A DNA stretch of 64,000 nucleotides from CAYNRE01 sp964399535. GTDB lineage: Bacteria; Planctomycetota; Planctomycetia; Pirellulales; CAYNRE01. The translations under genes were made by a program, and so were the position numbers. The notes below the pieces were generated by a model that saw only the letters and a program-made list of their open reading frames with translations, did not search any database and was not told where the DNA came from. Where the stretch lies: contig CAYNRE010000028.1 of NCBI GenBank assembly GCA_964399535.1, positions 124,001-188,000 of the forward strand, read 5' to 3'. This document shows, in pieces, positions 9,574 through 17,572 of the stretch. The first letter of the stretch is position 1. Every line of letters begins with the position of its first letter.

Positions 9574-11049
9574 GTGACCGTGCTGGAACCGGCCGAACAA
9601 CGCGCGTTTGCGGTCGAGGTGGTTTCGCGTCTGCGCGATCACGGCCACGTGGCCTACTGGGCCGGCGGCTGCGTTCGCGACCAACTGCTGGGGCGAACGC
9701 CCAAAGACTTCGACGTGGCCACCACCGCCACGCCCGACGAAATTCGAACGTTGTTCGGACGCCGTCGCACCCTGCCGATCGGAGTGGCCTTCGGCGTCGT
9801 CTGCGTACTGGCCCGCGACCGCGCGGCCGGCCAGGTGGAAGTGGCCACCTTCCGCCAGGATGCCACCTACAGCGACGGCCGCCACCCCGACTCGGTCACC
9901 TTCAGTACCCCCGAGCAAGACGCCCAGCGCCGCGATTTCACCATCAACGGGTTGTTTTACGACCCGGTCGGCGAGCAAGTGATTGATTACGTCGGGGGCC
10001 AGGCCGACCTGGAGCGGGGCGTGGTGCGGGCGATCGGCGATCCGCTGGCCCGGCTGGCCGAAGACAAGCTGCGGATGCTGCGAGCCGTTCGCTTCGCCAC
10101 TACCTTTGAATTTCGACTCGATGAGCCTACCGCCGACGCCATCCGGCAAATGGCCGACCAGGCAGTCCGGGTAAGCCCCGAACGGATCGCTCAGGAAATG
10201 CGCGGGCTGCTCGTGCTGCCGCGCCGCGCGCGGGGGATGCAACTGCTCTGGGATACCGGCCTGGTGGCTGCTTTGCTGCCCGAACTGGTGCCGATGCGAG
10301 GGCTGCCCCAGCACAAGCCGCAGCAGCCCGGGGGCGATCTTTGGGACCATACCTTGCTGGTGCTGGACCAGTTGCGCGAGCCCAGCTTCACCTTGGCCCT
10401 GGGCGCGCTGCTGCACGACGTGGGCAAGCCGGCCACCCGGGCCGAGGCCAAGGGGCGGCTCACCTTCCACGATCATGAAACGGTGGGCGCCGCGATGGCG
10501 GGGGTCATTTGCCGCCGCTGGCGTCTCTCGCGTCGCGAGGAAGGCCGGGTCTGTTGGCTGGTGAAAAACCATATGTACCTGGGGCTCGCCCGGCAGATGC
10601 GCTGGGCCAAGCTCCAGCGCATGCTCACCCAGCACGGCATCGAAGAGCTGCTGGCCCTGCACGAAGCCGACGCGCTGGCATCGTCGGGCGACACCTCGCA
10701 CGTAACGTACTGCCGCGAGTGCCTCCGCCGCCCGGTGGAAGAGTTGAGCCCCCAGCCGCTGATTAGCGGACACGACTTGATCCGTCATGGGGTGTCGGCC
10801 GGCCCGCGATTTCAGGAATTGCTCAACCAAGTGTACGATGCCCAACTCGAGAAGCGGGTTCGAACCAAGCGCGAGGCCCTGACCTTGGTGGACCAGCTCG
10901 TGGCTCATGCCGCGCAGACCGAGCCGCCGCCGACCGCGCCGCTTGCGACCGAGCCGCCGCAGATCGAGCCGCCGCCGCCGACCGCGCCGCTTGCCGAACC
11001 GCCCGGGGAAAACCAAGCCAGGCCCGGTTTCCGGGAAACGGGCGGCTAG
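9574..11049 (+). CDS. CCA tRNA nucleotidyltransferase / poly(A) polymerase family with HD domain
   Basis: A 491-residue member of the class II nucleotidyltransferase family that adds or repairs the 3' CCA of tRNA, or polyadenylates RNA. The head has GGCVRD (31-36) and the metal-binding DFD (Asp45/Asp47), then RRDFTINGLFYDP and the RNA-binding neck EDKLRMLRAVRFA. An HD phosphohydrolase domain follows, with LLHDVGKP and HDHE near residues 280-310. The tail is an unusual proline-rich extension with a duplicated TEPPPTAPLA unit, probably disordered. I chose GTG 9574 because GAGGAGG lies about 11 bases upstream and the protein then begins at the family's normal position; a second GTG at 9580 is possible. 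Which activity it has (CCA addition or poly(A)) cannot be decided from sequence alone. Confidence 0.92.
   Translation: MTVLEPAEQRAFAVEVVSRLRDHGHVAYWAGGCVRDQLLGRTPKDFDVATTATPDEIRTLFGRRRTLPIGVAFGVVCVLARDRAAGQVEVATFRQDATYSDGRHPDSVTFSTPEQDAQRRDFTINGLFYDPVGEQVIDYVGGQADLERGVVRAIGDPLARLAEDKLRMLRAVRFATTFEFRLDEPTADAIRQMADQAVRVSPERIAQEMRGLLVLPRRARGMQLLWDTGLVAALLPELVPMRGLPQHKPQQPGGDLWDHTLLVLDQLREPSFTLALGALLHDVGKPATRAEAKGRLTFHDHETVGAAMAGVICRRWRLSRREEGRVCWLVKNHMYLGLARQMRWAKLQRMLTQHGIEELLALHEADALASSGDTSHVTYCRECLRRPVEELSPQPLISGHDLIRHGVSAGPRFQELLNQVYDAQLEKRVRTKREALTLVDQLVAHAAQTEPPPTAPLATEPPQIEPPPPTAPLAEPPGENQARPGFRETGG
10918..11001 (+). repeat. Duplicated proline-codon repeat in the CCA-transferase tail
   Basis: A near-exact direct repeat built on GAGCCGCCGCCGACCGCGCC encodes (T/I)EPPP(P)TAPLA twice, separated by a related TEPPQ unit. 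It lies after the HD domain and is likely the result of replication slippage. Confidence 0.75.
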
Positions 11050-11153
11050 ACATTCCCCACGGTGCGTCCTACGATCCACGGTTCGCGCCGCGGTTGTGTG
11101 TGGCGGCGCCACCGGTTTGTGGTTATCCCCTCTCGAGCGAGGAGCTTCCTGCC

Positions 11154-11654
11154 GTGCCGATCGACTTTGCCGCCTTGGTGCTTCGGTGGATGCACATTCT
11201 GGCCGCGACGACCGCCGTGGGCGGCGTGATTTTCTCGCGCGTCGCGCTGGCCCCCGCCCGCCTGGTGCTGGACGAGGCTAATCGCACGAAGCTCGACGAG
11301 GCGGTCCGCACCCGCTGGATGGTGCCGGTCATGATCTCGATCGCCTTTCTCCTGGCCAGCGGCCTGTACAACATTGCCATGACCGCCATGACCCAGGTGG
11401 TGCCGCCTTGGTACCACATGGTGTTTGGGATTAAGTTTTTGCTGGCCCTGGGGGTGTTTTATATCTCCTCGACGCTGGTCGGCCGCAGTGCCAACGCCCA
11501 GCGGTTTCGCGAACATGCGCGCTTCTGGCTGAACATCAACGTGAGCCTGGCCGTACTCGTGGTGTTGCTCTCGGGCGCGCTGCGGATGGCCCCCAAAGAG
11601 CCCAAGCCCAAAACCGAAGCTGCCCCGGCGGCGCAGGCGGTCGAAACGCCCTAG
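11154..11654 (+). CDS. Four-helix integral membrane protein, CopD-like, function unknown
   Basis: A 166-residue inner-membrane protein with four predicted helices: WMHILAATTAVGGVIFSRV, VPVMISIAFLLASGLYNIA, VFGIKFLLALGVFYISSTL and LNINVSLAVLVVLLSGAL. A conserved-looking His sits in the first helix (WMHI) and another before the third (YHMVFGIK), the pattern seen in CopD/DUF2269-like heme or metal membrane proteins; that assignment is only suggestive. The tail is short, charged and Ala/Pro-rich. I preferred GTG 11154 over an ATG 60 bases upstream because AGGAG at 11140-11144 lies 9 bases before it and the upstream residues look like leader sequence. The gene follows the CCA transferase by about 100 bases and precedes a small coiled-coil gene. 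Confidence 0.75.
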   Translation: MPIDFAALVLRWMHILAATTAVGGVIFSRVALAPARLVLDEANRTKLDEAVRTRWMVPVMISIAFLLASGLYNIAMTAMTQVVPPWYHMVFGIKFLLALGVFYISSTLVGRSANAQRFREHARFWLNINVSLAVLVVLLSGALRMAPKEPKPKTEAAPAAQAVETP

Positions 11655-11740
11655 CAGCCGGCGACGATATACGGCGGGCTCCGAATTCCGAGAATCACGA
11701 GAGTGGCCGCCCGGCATCGGCCGGACCCGAACGAGAAGCC

Positions 11741-11911
11741 ATGGACAAGAAAGCGAAAAAACGAATCGACGTTTTGCAGCAGCGGCTGCAAAAACTGCGT
11801 CAGCAGTTGGCCGGCGCTCGCCAGCAACCCGACGACCCCGCCGATATCCCCCGCCTGGAAGGCGAGATCTCCGCGGCGGAAAAGGAAATCGCCACCCTTC
11901 GGGCGCAGTAG
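11741..11911 (+). CDS. Small charged coiled-coil protein, 56 residues
   Basis: A short reading frame opening with ATG at 11741 and encoding a 56-residue protein. It has a basic N terminus (MDKKAKKRIDVLQQ), then a heptad-like segment (LQQRLQKLRQQLAGARQQ), an acidic break (PDDPADIPRLEG) and a second helix (EISAAEKEIATLRAQ), so it is likely a helical hairpin or dimeric coiled coil in the cytoplasm. Codon third positions are GC-rich like the neighbours, and the amphipathic pattern runs the whole length, which supports real coding. The Shine-Dalgarno signal is weak (GAGA). It lies between the four-helix membrane protein and the convergent giant surface-protein gene. I do not recognise a named family, and no function is proposed. 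Confidence 0.65.
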   Translation: MDKKAKKRIDVLQQRLQKLRQQLAGARQQPDDPADIPRLEGEISAAEKEIATLRAQ

Positions 11912-11957
11912 GCCCGCAGGGCTGCCAAGTTCGGCCCGGCACCTGGGCAAGGGGTGG

Positions 11958-14900
11958 CTACTGGGCCAGCCCCGGACGGTACAGCCCTGGCTCGTCGGCG
12001 CCATCGCCGTCGAAATCGCCGACCACGGGCAAGCTGGCGCTGTCGCCCAGTTCGATCACCCGATCGTTGGCGGCCAGGCGTCCGTTGTGGTCGCTGTCGA
12101 TCCGCCAGATTCCGTCCTGATACAAACCGATTTCGTCGCGGCCGTCGCCGTCGAAATCGCCCACGATGGGTCGACCGGTGGCCCCCAGATGAACCATGCG
12201 GTCGGCGCCGTCGATGCGCCCGTTGCCGTTGGTGTCGAGCACGAACCGGCCCCGGCGATACACGCCGATGCTGGAGACCCCGTCGCCGTTCCAATCGCCC
12301 ACCAGCGCCAGATCGCCCTCCTGGCCGTATTGGAAAACGTGGTCGATCACGTCGCTGCGAATGGGGGCGGCAATGGTGCGCTGCAGGAGTCGTTCGCCGA
12401 GCGTGGCGCGGCCCCGCTCGGGCGGCAGATTCTTGGGATCGCCCGCGTAGGCGTTCTGGGCGTCGGGCAACCCCGGCTCCGAGGCCACGGCGCGGGGATC
12501 ATCGGGCCATTCGGCGCCGAAGATGCCGATGTCGGTCTTGCCGTCGCCGTCCCAGTCGCCGGCCACGGGCTGATCGCCCGCCGAACCCAAGCGGGCCCAG
12601 AGATCATCTTCGTTCCAGATGCCGTCGCCGTTGAGGTCGACATACCACTGACCTGCCAGGAAGACGGCCACTTCGTCGCGCCCGTCGCCGTTGAAGTCGC
12701 CGGTCAGCGGCACGGCGTCGGCCGAACCAAAAACCACGCGCTCGGCGCGGCCGTCGCCGTCGAGGTCGATCTGCCAAACGGCCGATTTGAGTTGGGCCGC
12801 GGTCCAACTGGGGCCGTATAACCGCGAGCGCGAAGTTTGCACCAGCAGCCGCTGACCCGGCCGCTCGGCACGGGGCTGGCCGCCGTTGACCACGCTCAGG
12901 TGCCAGGTGTAGCCCGTGCCCCCCGCCGCGCCGAACAGCAGCGGCGAATCGGGCGGGCGAACCGCGGGCGCGAAGGCCGCTGGCGCCGGCGCCGAGAAAA
13001 TCGGCGTGCTCGGCACGAACTGCGCCGGCAGCGCCGATGGATCGTTGCTGACGAAGAACGGAATCCGCTCGGGCTGCGTGGCAACGGCCACTTCGCTGAA
13101 GTTGTTGTCCACCGCCACGTCGCCAGGGGCAAGCTCGATGTTGGCGATCGGGTCGTAGCCAGCCGGCAGTTCGGCCAGCACCTGGCTGGGGGGCAGCCCG
13201 CTGCCAAAGTTGAACGCGGTTCCTCCCTTGGAGCCGGCGGTGTTGATGCCCGGGAGCAGTTCCCCGACGGTGCGGTTGTCTTGCAGCACCGAGTAGGTGC
13301 CGGGGAAGAGGTTCGTGAATTCGTAATAGCCGTTGGCGTCGGTATAGGTTTCGATCGGGTTGCCTTCAGCGTCGAGAATGGCCGCCCCGCTGGGCCCGGC
13401 CAGCACCATATGCACACCGGCTAGCGGACGGTCGCTGCCATCGCGAACGCCGTCGCGCAGCCCGGCCAGATTGAATGCCCCGTTGGGAAGCCGCTCGCCG
13501 CTGTTGAAGACGATGGTCGGTCCGTCTTGGAACACGTAGCCCGAGAGCGAGGCCGGCAACACTTCGCAGAAATCGTAATTCAGTCCAATCGCGCCCGCGG
13601 CCAGCGTGATTTGCCCAATGGTATCGGCGCCCAGCACCGTGCCGCCGGCGTTGCCGACGACCTGACCGCCCTGGAAGTAGCCCGGCGGCTGGGTCTCGCG
13701 AACGCCGTACACCCCGGGCCGCAGGTTGTCGAACAGGTACCGGCCGTCGGCCCCCGTGGTGGTGCTGGCGACCACGGCACCTGTGGAATCGAGCAACTCG
13801 ATCGTCACTCCGGTCAGCGGGCTTTCCTCGGGATCGTGGATGCAGTCGCGATCCAAGTCGGAATACACCAGGCCCGCGATACTGGCCGGCGCCACCTCGC
13901 AAAAGTTGTATTCCGTGGCGTTTTGCCCCGAGACCAGCCCTACGCCCACGATTTGGTTGGTGCCCTGGGCCGAGCCGCCGGCGTTGCCGGACATGGCTCC
14001 TCCCTCGAGATACCCAGCGGGCTGGGCTTCTTCAACCCGGTAAGTGCCCGGCCGCAACTGGGTGAACTGGTACTCGCCGCTGTCGTTGGTGGTCGTGGTG
14101 GCCACCAGCGTGCCCGCGGCGTCGAACAACCGTACCGTTACGCCGGGAAGCACCGCCTCGCCGGGGTCGTACAGGCAGTCGTCGTTCAAGTCGACAAACA
14201 CCCGGCCGCCGAGCGAGGCCGCCAGCAACTCGCCGAAGTTGTAGTCGGTGCCAATCTGGCCCGGCGACAAGTTGGCGAAACAAATTCGGTCGCCTGGATT
14301 CTCAGGATCGCCTCCGGCCGTGCCCGCGGTGTCGGTTCCATCGAGGTAGCCGCTGGGATGCAGTTCTTGCACGCCGTAGACGCCCGGCAGCAGGTTGCCG
14401 AACATGTACATGCCCGTGGCGTCGGTCAGCGCGGTTCGCCCAGTGGGAAGGCAGTTGGAATCCAACAACTCGACGGTCACCCCGGCCAGGCCGGTTTCGC
14501 CCGTGTCGCGGAGGCCGTTATTGTTGCTGTCCAGGTAGACAAAGCCGCTCAGTTTGGCCGGCAGTACTTCGCAGAAATCGTAACCCGTGGCCGCCGTGCC
14601 CGTAGCCAGCGTAATGCCGGTGATTCGGTCGTCGGCGGCTACGGTGCCGCCGGAAGTGCCCAGTAGGGTGCCGTGGGTTAGATAGCCGTCGGGCTGAATC
14701 TCTTCCACGCCGTAGGTGCCCGGCGCCAGGTTTTCGAACAGGTACTGGCCGCTCGCGTCGGTCGTCGTGCTTCGCAGGCGGGTTCCCTGGGCGTCGAGCA
14801 GCCAGACCGTGACGCCGGCCAGGGTCTGTTCTCCCGGATCGAGCTGGCAGTCGCCATCCAGGTCGGCGTGGACCAGGCCCCCCAGGCTCGCCGGGCGCAC

Positions 14901-15965
14901 TTCGGCAAAGTCGTTGCGAATGCTGTCTTCACCGCCGAGCAACTCAACTTCGGTGATGACGTTGCTACCCGAAACCTGTCCCCGCGTAACGCCTTCGACG
15001 GTGCCCGCGGTGGCCCCCACGTCCAGGTAGCCCGGGGGCTGAGTCTCGAGTACCCGGTACGTTCCGGGAGCGAGCCCGTCGAAGGCGTAATCGCCCTCGG
15101 CGTCGGTCACCGCGGTGCGGCCGGTCGAAAGGTAGCTCGTGCCGTCCCAGACCTCGAGCGAGAGCGTCACGCCGGCCAACCCGGGCTCCGAGGGATCTTG
15201 CTGCAGGTTCTGGTTCGGGTCTTCGAACACCCGGCCCGAGAGGGTAATCGGCAGCGGGACTTGCTCGAGCGGGAACATGGCCCCGGCCGTGTAAACCGGA
15301 AACGGCGTGGAACCCGGGGGCACGTAGTCGTCGGGGGGCAGCGACAGCCCCGAGGCGCTCAACTTGCCGTTGTAGTCGTCGATGAAGATATCGCTGCCCG
15401 TGGTCCCGAAATAATGGGGGGCGGCAAACGTGCCGATCAGCTTCGAGCCTTCAAACTCGTTCCCCTCGGCCACGGCGTTCGCCGACCGGAACCCCATTTC
15501 GTCCACGTCGATGCGAAAAGTAAGCCGGTCGCCGGCCTCGAAGCCGGTGAAGTTCAGCAGCAGCTTGGTGCCGCCGTCGACGACGCTGGTGCTGAACGAA
15601 TCGATGCCCGAGTTCTGTGCCAGTTCGAACGGAAACGACTGAAAGGCTCCGTCGCCACCCTCGGCCGTGTCGAAGAACACGTCGCCGATGGTCAGCCCGT
15701 CGCCCAACTTGTCGGTGTCGATCGTGAGCTGGGTGAGTTGCGTTCCCGGGGCGCCGCCGGAAAAGGTGATCTCGATCGTGTCGCCGGCCTGGTCTTCACC
15801 GGTTCCATCCTCGAAGTACACGGCGCCCAATTGAATTGGCGATGCGTCGGCGGCCATGAGCTGGCGCCGTTCCAGTTTCTCAACGTTGTAGCGGCGGCGA
15901 CGCGGCGCCGGGCCGGCCTGGGTGCTGCGGGGTGACCGCCACGAAATGCGATTCCAAAATGCCAC
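11958..15965 (-). CDS. Giant surface protein with SdrD-B-type repeats and FG-GAP-like C terminus
   Basis: A 1335-residue exported protein. The N terminus is basic and holds VEKLERRQLMAAD (about 28-40), resembling the LEPR-type targeting sequence of large planctomycete surface proteins. A beta-rich domain follows, then six SdrD-B/Cna-B-like units about 112 residues apart, starting near 240, 358, 470, 583, 693 and 803; typical openings are LSGFVYLDSNNNGLRDTGE and LGGRVFVDLNDDCLYDPGE, and each ends in PGTYxVxExQPxGYL. The calcium-binding DxNxDG pattern dominates the last ~270 residues as FG-GAP-like units (GDFNGDGRDEVAVF, GDWDGDGKTDIGIF, GDFDGDGRDEIGLY). The start is GTG 15965, with GGGAGG six bases upstream. 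The likely role is a calcium-stabilised adhesive or structural surface protein. No C-terminal sorting signal is visible, so it is probably not an exosortase substrate. Confidence 0.88.
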   Translation of the reverse strand: MAFWNRISWRSPRSTQAGPAPRRRRYNVEKLERRQLMAADASPIQLGAVYFEDGTGEDQAGDTIEITFSGGAPGTQLTQLTIDTDKLGDGLTIGDVFFDTAEGGDGAFQSFPFELAQNSGIDSFSTSVVDGGTKLLLNFTGFEAGDRLTFRIDVDEMGFRSANAVAEGNEFEGSKLIGTFAAPHYFGTTGSDIFIDDYNGKLSASGLSLPPDDYVPPGSTPFPVYTAGAMFPLEQVPLPITLSGRVFEDPNQNLQQDPSEPGLAGVTLSLEVWDGTSYLSTGRTAVTDAEGDYAFDGLAPGTYRVLETQPPGYLDVGATAGTVEGVTRGQVSGSNVITEVELLGGEDSIRNDFAEVRPASLGGLVHADLDGDCQLDPGEQTLAGVTVWLLDAQGTRLRSTTTDASGQYLFENLAPGTYGVEEIQPDGYLTHGTLLGTSGGTVAADDRITGITLATGTAATGYDFCEVLPAKLSGFVYLDSNNNGLRDTGETGLAGVTVELLDSNCLPTGRTALTDATGMYMFGNLLPGVYGVQELHPSGYLDGTDTAGTAGGDPENPGDRICFANLSPGQIGTDYNFGELLAASLGGRVFVDLNDDCLYDPGEAVLPGVTVRLFDAAGTLVATTTTNDSGEYQFTQLRPGTYRVEEAQPAGYLEGGAMSGNAGGSAQGTNQIVGVGLVSGQNATEYNFCEVAPASIAGLVYSDLDRDCIHDPEESPLTGVTIELLDSTGAVVASTTTGADGRYLFDNLRPGVYGVRETQPPGYFQGGQVVGNAGGTVLGADTIGQITLAAGAIGLNYDFCEVLPASLSGYVFQDGPTIVFNSGERLPNGAFNLAGLRDGVRDGSDRPLAGVHMVLAGPSGAAILDAEGNPIETYTDANGYYEFTNLFPGTYSVLQDNRTVGELLPGINTAGSKGGTAFNFGSGLPPSQVLAELPAGYDPIANIELAPGDVAVDNNFSEVAVATQPERIPFFVSNDPSALPAQFVPSTPIFSAPAPAAFAPAVRPPDSPLLFGAAGGTGYTWHLSVVNGGQPRAERPGQRLLVQTSRSRLYGPSWTAAQLKSAVWQIDLDGDGRAERVVFGSADAVPLTGDFNGDGRDEVAVFLAGQWYVDLNGDGIWNEDDLWARLGSAGDQPVAGDWDGDGKTDIGIFGAEWPDDPRAVASEPGLPDAQNAYAGDPKNLPPERGRATLGERLLQRTIAAPIRSDVIDHVFQYGQEGDLALVGDWNGDGVSSIGVYRRGRFVLDTNGNGRIDGADRMVHLGATGRPIVGDFDGDGRDEIGLYQDGIWRIDSDHNGRLAANDRVIELGDSASLPVVGDFDGDGADEPGLYRPGLAQ

Positions 15966-15969
15966 GAAA

Positions 15970-15977
15970 CACCTCCC
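15970..15977 (-). promoter_or_regulatory. Ribosome binding site fixing a GTG start
   Basis: Minus-strand GGGAGGTG ends 4 bases before the GTG at 15965 (core GGGAGG at 6 bases). It supports the non-ATG start of the giant SdrD-B protein. Confidence 0.8.
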
Positions 15978-16085
15978 TGTGTGTTCGGCTAACCGCGCTC
16001 GGCGCTTTCGGAACGCGGCGATTTTCTGATGTGGCTCGCGCGGGGCGTTCGCTTCCCGCCCCCGCGGTGTTTCTCGAACGATGCG

Positions 16086-17162
16086 TTAGCGCAGTTCGCC
16101 GGGCGCCCCCGCTTCGCGGGCCGTGGCCGGCTCGCGCTGGCCAAAGTTCCAGACCCGAACCGAGGTATCGAAACTGCCCGAAACCAGCGCGTCGCGGGTC
16201 GGATCCCAGACCAGCGCGGCAATCGAGCCGGTGTGGCCCGTCATCCGCAAATCCACCTCGCCGGTCGCCAGGGCGTAAAGCTTGATCTGGTTGTTCGTCA
16301 GCCCGGCCGCCAGCGTGTCGCCACCCAAAAAGCTCAGGCAGAGCACCTTGCCGGGCCGTACGGCCAGCGACTGAACTGGCTCCGCCCCGCTGGTTCCCCA
16401 GAGGTAAATCAACGGTCCATCTCCCCCCGCGGCTAACTGCGAGCCATCGGGCGAGAACGCCAGGCACCGCAGGCGGTGGCTGTCGCCCGAAAGCTCTTGG
16501 GCCGATGCCGCCTCGGGCAGGTGCCAAAGGCGCACCCGGCCCTGGCTACAGGCCGCGGCGAGCCGCGTGCTGTCGGGCGAGAACGCCAGACCGAAGACGT
16601 CGTCGGTAGTGGGTTCGAGTGTCTTCCGCACGCGGCCGGTCGTCGGATCGTAGATGGTAATTCGCGCGTCGAATCCGGCGGCGGCCAGCATGGTTCCGTC
16701 GGGACTAAAAGCCAGGGTGCGAATCGCGTCGCCGCTGTGCCGTAGGGTGCGCAGCAGGGTGCCGTCCGCCGCGCTCCAGAGATGAATCAGCCGGTCGTCG
16801 CCCGCCGTGGCCAGTTCCGCCCCGTCGGGTCGATAAACCACGGCCCGAACCCAGTCGAAGTGCTCATCGAGCGTGCGCAGCAATTGGCCGTCGCTGGCAC
16901 TGGTGATGCGTACCAGGTGGTCGTCGCCGCCCACGGCCAGTTGGGTGCCGTCGGGACTGATCGCCACGGCCGAAATCACCGGCCGGCGGTCGACCGCCAC
17001 CGCCGAGCTGACGTCGACAATTCGGCTGGCCCGCAGTTCTGGGGCCGTCTCCGAATCCTGGGCGGCAACTTGGCTGGAGGCCAACAGCACCAAGGCCGGC
17101 ACAACATGCAGCCAGGCTCGCCCGCGGCGCCCGGCGGAGGGTTCGGCAACAAATCGGGGCAT
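16086..17162 (-). CDS. Exported WD40 beta-propeller protein
   Basis: A 358-residue protein with a signal peptide (VVPALVLLASSQVAAQ) and then about seven WD40 blades with the usual SPDGTQLAVGGDD, SPDGTMLAAAGFD and SGSFDTSVRVWNF signatures, enough for one complete propeller. It should act as a protein-interaction scaffold in the periplasm or cell envelope; no enzymatic domain is attached. I chose ATG 17162 because it places the hydrophobic segment about 15 residues in; an upstream in-frame start would add a proline/arginine-rich leader. The gene lies downstream of citrate synthase on the same strand but 410 bases away, so it probably has its own promoter. Confidence 0.85.
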   Translation of the reverse strand: MPRFVAEPSAGRRGRAWLHVVPALVLLASSQVAAQDSETAPELRASRIVDVSSAVAVDRRPVISAVAISPDGTQLAVGGDDHLVRITSASDGQLLRTLDEHFDWVRAVVYRPDGAELATAGDDRLIHLWSAADGTLLRTLRHSGDAIRTLAFSPDGTMLAAAGFDARITIYDPTTGRVRKTLEPTTDDVFGLAFSPDSTRLAAACSQGRVRLWHLPEAASAQELSGDSHRLRCLAFSPDGSQLAAGGDGPLIYLWGTSGAEPVQSLAVRPGKVLCLSFLGGDTLAAGLTNNQIKLYALATGEVDLRMTGHTGSIAALVWDPTRDALVSGSFDTSVRVWNFGQREPATAREAGAPGELR

Positions 17163-17572
17163 GGAAGTGGGCTCGCGCAAGTTGGTAAGGCCCGAAAGCT
17201 CAGGTCGGCGGGCCGGGGAACGTGGAAGCGGTTCCCCCTGCCCTGGGCGCGCAACCGGCGACAGCCGGCCGATCACCCTGAGTCTTCTATCGGCCCCGGG
17301 CGGGGTGCGGCCGCAAACGTTTCCGCAGAGAGGTGCGCAGAAACAGACGAGGAAAGCTGGGGGGAGTTTGCGGGCAAGCTGTCTGGAAGCGGGCAGCTAA
17401 GATCCGCCTCCACGCCGGCCGAGCCGGCCGGCTAACTTGAATAAATCACACTGCGATCATCGCCGGCCCACCCAAAAGCTCGGGCCCGCGGTAGAGCGAG
17501 GAGCAAGCTGCGGTCTGCACGGCGGCGAGCCGAGAGCCCGGCCCGGTGCCCGGCCAAGTCGATTCCGAGGGC
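17163..17572. other. Intergenic region between citrate synthase and the WD40 gene
   Basis: About 410 bases with no supportable gene. An AT-rich patch around 17432-17462 stands out from the GC-rich background and could hold the promoter of the WD40 gene, but no clear -35/-10 pair is visible. No T-run terminator was found after citrate synthase. Confidence 0.45.

Noticed and set aside
11703..12821. A plus-strand open frame rich in VAVEIA repeats
   Set aside because: It is the antisense image of the FG-GAP-like repeats of the giant surface protein and also overlaps the 56-residue coiled-coil gene in another frame.
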